From contig JANBPT010001210.1 in assembly GCA_027575765.1 (NCBI GenBank), positions 1-12,406 of the forward strand: DNA of 12,406 nucleotides, written 5' to 3'. The translations under genes and the position numbers were made by a program. Below are positions 8,791 through 12,406 of the stretch, one piece after another. The stretch's first letter is position 1. The number at the start of each line of letters is the position of its first letter. Under the pieces are notes generated by a model. That model had not been told where the DNA came from and did no database searches. It saw only the letters and a list, made by a program, of their open reading frames with translations. The stretch comes from Tieghemiomyces parasiticus. Its lineage: Eukaryota > Kickxellomycota > Dimargaritomycetes > Dimargaritales > Dimargaritaceae.

Positions 8791-8956
8791 CTGCAAGATG
8801 TAAAACGTTGGACAGAGAGGACAGCCCGGATGTTCAATTAACCAGCTGGTAGAGTAGGGGGCCAAGCGATGGGACCATCTGTGGTGACGGTTCCCCCCCC
8901 TCCCGTTATTAGATGGTCAGTCATCCCTTCCGTTAATTATTTTTTTTGGTACTTAC
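8791..8956 (-). other. Possible 5'-UTR intron of the glucosidase I gene
   Basis: On the minus strand GATGTAAGTACC gives an exact GTAAGT donor at 8956, and TTTTACATCTTGCAG ends at 8791, 11 nt before the ATG. The length (166 nt) matches the coding intron (168 nt). The upstream exon would be non-coding, because its only nearby ATG is followed after one codon by TAG. Splice signals are good but there is no protein evidence, so this is inference. Confidence 0.4.
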
Positions 8957-9110
8957 ATCACAGGCCTTCTTTCAGACCCAGGGAGAGAACAGAGGTTAGT
9001 GCCACAGTCGCTCTATCTCATTTTCTCACCCCTGCCTCTTTTTTTAATACTATACTTGAGAGCAGTCCATACGCCACATGCTTTGATAGTGCCCTCCCTT
9101 CGTGTTAACT
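8957..9110 (-). promoter_or_regulatory. Probable promoter region of the glucosidase I gene
   Basis: If the 5'-UTR intron is real, transcription starts in this stretch. On the minus strand it contains AGTATAGTATTAAAAAAAGAG (about 9036-9056), a TATA-like AT-rich element, followed by a mixed purine/pyrimidine leader. No specific factor site is recognised. Confidence 0.25.
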
Positions 9111-9373
9111 AGTCATTAACCCGCTGTCAATTTTAGCACTCGCCTTCTACATATTTGAGTCTGTGGAATGTACCTTCCGCTCCACACCCTCGCCTCATTA
9201 TGTACGGCCTACAGATCAGGTCTTGAATCGATATACCCGTTTATAAGCTATCTGGTTATCCACTGTCGGTGAACTACACCACAGCCCAATCCAAATGCCC
9301 GAGACCTGAAAGCCCTGCTAGTACAAGGAGTTAATGAGAACGCACGCACCGTCTTATTAAAACATATACTGGG

Positions 9374-9423
9374 GACAGGTGACAGCACTAGAAATGACTA
9401 TAGTAGACAGGTGACCAGGTGAT
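9374..9423 (+). repeat. Cluster of three CAGGTGA motifs
   Basis: GACAGGTGAC occurs exactly twice (9374-9383 and 9406-9415), followed at once by a third CAGGTGA (9416-9422). CAGGTG is an E-box (CANNTG), the site class bound by bHLH factors. Three copies in 50 bp are more than expected by chance, but there is no gene close enough to assign as target. Confidence 0.3.
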
Positions 9424-12341
9424 AGGCACACAGGGCGGTGGTTCCAATGTCGATCCAGTTACACCAGATCGCTACTCCGACCCAACGTTCTATTGAATAC
9501 ATTTTATAGGGCCAAGGTTTAAGGCCCCTCACGTAACCTACCTTGTGTACAACGGAAGACAGGCGGTATCCCCAAGAGCTTCGTTACCTGGCCTGGTTAT
9601 TCCGTAAGATTTCAACCAAGCGGAGCGGTGGCCCGATCTCACCCGTAATCCAACGGACTAGGGTGTCTGTCGTACCCAAAAGAGGGAACGGCATGCCATG
9701 CATCGGGAGGTACCTCCTGCCTACCAGACCGCTACCCTTTCCTGTAGCATTCAACGTCCGCCTTTCGGTTTACCTCCTGCGTCACAGGCGGCACTCCTAT
9801 CTCCTATTGTGACGGGGCGTGTTGCCCGAGAAGAAGAACAATTAGAGGAAAGATCGAGGGAGGATCGCAAGGTGAACAGGTCGAGTTTGAAATAAGATGT
9901 AGTATCTATTACACACCTAACGAATCCACAGTTATGGGTGATGCGTGGTCTTTAAATAGGCACGATTCGGACGATAATGCGAAAAAGGTTCGATGTAGTT
10001 GAGGTGCTCAGTTCGGGGACTCTATCCATGAAGAGGCAGATCCAGAACCGAGTCTACTTCATCTCTGAAGTCGCAAGGTCCCTGCCTTCCCACTTTACCA
10101 AAGTACGTGTACCATCTGTGATGAAAGTTTTCGGTGCTTCCATCAGGAACACAGGTCCTGAAGGGAGGTAGCGGCCTTAAGGCTGGCTAGGTTTCCCCGT
10201 GGGCGCCTCAGTTACAGTATTGACTCGATTATGTGTTCCAAGCTTGCTAATAATAGCACATACAGGGGCTTGCGCCGGCTCACTTAGTAAATCCCGGACA
10301 GGGGGACTGTATATCATGATTTACAGAGCGAGCGGGGATAGCCAGCGGCCATCTGAAAGCAGTAGACATCACTCGACCTCTGATACCGTACTCCCCAATA
10401 ACCCATTCTATACTCTGTTCTCATACTGAATCCTCCATACGATGTGGGTCATATTTAGAATGGCTTGCTGATTGGGTCACTATTAGATGATCAAGGCGGC
10501 TGGGTTGGCCCGTTACCGCTCCATCCGATATTCGTCCCCCAGTGACGAAGATTGGCACTTCGTTCTTAGCGTTCGGCAAAGCAGCCGATCAGGCTACAGT
10601 CAAGACTGCCCACTCAACTATGCGTAATCTGGCTCCGACTAGTGTGAAGTTTAGCTAGGTAACGTGGGTTTAATAGGACTAGATACCCAGCGGCCGGATG
10701 GGGAAAAAACGCTCCCGCGGATTACATGTGTTGACGCTCGGGCCTTAAATAATAAATTTTGAACCCATAATCATTTAGAGTTGCCTAATCATTCTGAGGG
10801 GCAAGTTGAGTCACTTCGTTTTGTTAATAATAACCAACAGCTTCATTAAGTAGACCAATAAAACATTTAAAAGTTACACGACAGTAAGTGTCGCAAAGTC
10901 ATGGGCAATCGGGCCCCATCATGGGTGGTAAATCTGCAGAGGCTCATAATCGAAAGGTTGGGTCCTTACCATGCTTCCATCAGTGCGTTTGGCTTTTCCC
11001 CGGTGGCTGTAACCACTCTACTGTGATCGGGGCCATATGATGCGACCATCCCCCGCGCCAGGATGCTTCAGAAGCCCAAATTTCGATCTAGGTTCCACAC
11101 GGTTACTAACTAATTGATTGATCATGAGTGCTTTTCGCACTTGTGGCACTGTCAAGCTATTATTGGATATACAGTTCCATATTCTCAAAAAAGAAGCGTA
11201 GATGACCCTACTTGGGATTACACCGTGCCGCGTATAACCCTCCCGTTCCCCACCACAGCAGCCAATAATTCATACACTATATTATAAGGATAAAATGTGC
11301 CTATCCGATTGGATTATCACATCAATATAGCAGACGAACATATTGACCAAACTGGTGGTAGCTGGATGAACATTATAATGGCTATTGTGGAGGAACACAC
11401 ACAAGCGATGGTGTAGTCTCTTAATTGAAACCGGATGTTGAATAGCAAACCATATTCCTTACCCCTATGGATAAGTGCAAGCACGAGGATGACTGGTCTC
11501 TCTGCTCTGCGCAGGTCAGAACCGCGAACCAGCCGCAACTCATAATGAAGATGTGCGCCACCTCAGAGTTCATCATTGCAAGCACCTCCGATAAAAATGT
11601 TTAGTTGCGGTTCGCCCAGTACATCCGAGGTAGCCACCATGCTCTGGAAGCCCATTGGGTCAAGATTAAACCCAGCGGGCCCTGGAACAGCGATCCAAGG
11701 GATGAATCAACCAAGTGACATTCCTGTAACAATCACCCATTGGCATATCCGACGGTTGGAAACATCGTTAATCTTAGAATACATTTAATTAAACCTCCAC
11801 AATTTGACCCCTGCAAAAAGCTTGATCGGCAAAGACTCCCCCCTGTCAAGATTAGCATTGTCAATTTTACATGGGCGATCATCCTCACTAAATGAAGCTC
11901 GGACTGAGGCCTTGCCCGTGAAATCGCGACCCAGCGGTGCATCTTTTGGCATTTAGATCAGAGCTCAAGTTAACATTGCTAGTCTGCGCACATCTATGGA
12001 ACGGCCGATTGAGTTGCGTCCACCCTGCTTTGGTAGGCCTCGGGTCATCACCCTCCGCCCTACACCAAGCCAGTGAGATGACGGTCCGCTCTCAACGCAT
12101 ATCGTTGGCCCAGTAAATGAAGTCGTGTATAAATTTCAAAGAGCTTTCCTTTCAACAGAAAAGTACGCCCCGCTTCACAGACCCCCATCCGACCGGCATT
12201 GTCCTCCTAAGCTAAACGGTACTCTTATCACCACTTTCTCAACACCGCCTCCCCATATCCACTATGCCTACTTCCTACTCTATCACTAATTCTCCATTGT
12301 AATCCCCCAACTTGCAGTATCTTCGTGCCATTTAGGTCACC

Positions 12342-12406
12342 ATGGACCAATATGCCTTCTACACAGGCATACTCGTGCTGGACGGTCTGTCCACCATGTG
12401 CAGCAT
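12342..12406 (+). CDS. Probable 5' end of a further gene, truncated by the window edge
   Basis: An ATG in a very strong context (GTCACCATGG) opens a frame of 21 codons that runs off the window: MDQYAFYTGILVLDGLSTMC and onward. The upstream 180 bp are strongly pyrimidine-rich, like the region before the Rad16-like start. The fragment is mildly hydrophobic, so a membrane or signal-anchored protein is possible, but it is too short to assign a family. CTTGCAG at 12311-12317 or CATTTAG ending at 12335 could be a 5'-UTR splice acceptor. Confidence 0.45.
   Translation, partial: MDQYAFYTGILVLDGLSTMCS

Larger units (their letters stand above)
8957..12341. other. About 3.4 kb gene-poor region
   Basis: I find no supported gene here. 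Open frames on either strand are under about 90 codons, have mixed composition and no recognisable domain, and cannot be joined by splice sites into a family I know. GC content appears lower than in the genes, with stops frequent in all frames. No long direct or inverted repeats, transposase or reverse-transcriptase motifs, or tRNA-like B-boxes with matching arms were seen by eye. It may be promoter DNA, a decayed element or an unrecognised non-coding transcript. The last 180 bp are pyrimidine-rich and probably belong to the next gene's promoter. Confidence 0.5.

Noticed and set aside
9543..10171. Several 60-90 codon frames that could be retroelement remnants
   Set aside because: I looked for reverse transcriptase, RNase H and integrase motifs and found nothing beyond loose resemblance (for example PFGLPPASQ). 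There is no frame continuity or flanking repeats.
10675..10690. GGACTAGATACCC, like the conserved GGATTAGATACCC of small-subunit rRNA
   Set aside because: The flanking sequence does not match rRNA on either side, so a short chance match is more likely than an organellar insertion.

Overview
The window looks like nuclear DNA of a fungus. It has spliceosomal introns of about 100-200 bp with GT..AG ends and GTAAGT/GTACGT-type donors. Its coding sequence is GC-rich (C/G-ended codons), there is no operon structure, and it carries three conserved eukaryotic housekeeping genes. One of these is a Rad16-type repair ATPase that follows yeast Rad16 closely in domain order. Another is an animal-type (DCNL4/5-like) co-E3 for cullin neddylation, which points away from budding yeast and perhaps toward an early-diverging, zygomycete-grade lineage. 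That placement is inference only.

Layout, left to right. (1) 145-1466, + strand: a five-exon gene for a DCN1-like cullin-neddylation co-E3 of 244 residues, including a 19-nt micro-exon; an AATAAA lies 139 nt after the stop. (2) 1467-2493: spacer and pyrimidine-rich promoter. (3) 2494-5448, + strand: an intronless 984-residue Rad16-like SNF2 ATPase/RING protein for global-genome nucleotide excision repair. Its RING finger has Asp where the sixth zinc-binding Cys is expected. (4) 5449-5890: convergent 3' spacer with two G-rich purine tracts. (5) 5891-8779, - strand: processing alpha-glucosidase I (GH63; yeast Cwh41, human MOGS) in two coding exons, 906 residues, with an N-terminal secretory signal and extra acidic loops. 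A further intron may sit in its 5' UTR. (6) 8957-12341: about 3.4 kb of lower-GC DNA with no gene I can support. (7) 12342-12406, + strand: a likely start of a further gene, cut off by the window edge.

The three identified genes do not form a pathway. DCN1-type proteins promote neddylation of cullins. Yeast Rad16 acts with Rad7 in a cullin/elongin-containing ubiquitin ligase, so genes 1 and 2 have a thematic link, but adjacency in a fungal genome is weak evidence of cooperation. Glucosidase I trims N-glycans in the ER and is unrelated. I found no mobile element, CRISPR array, rRNA or convincing tRNA. No novel multi-gene system is evident; the most interesting points are unusual details inside known families.
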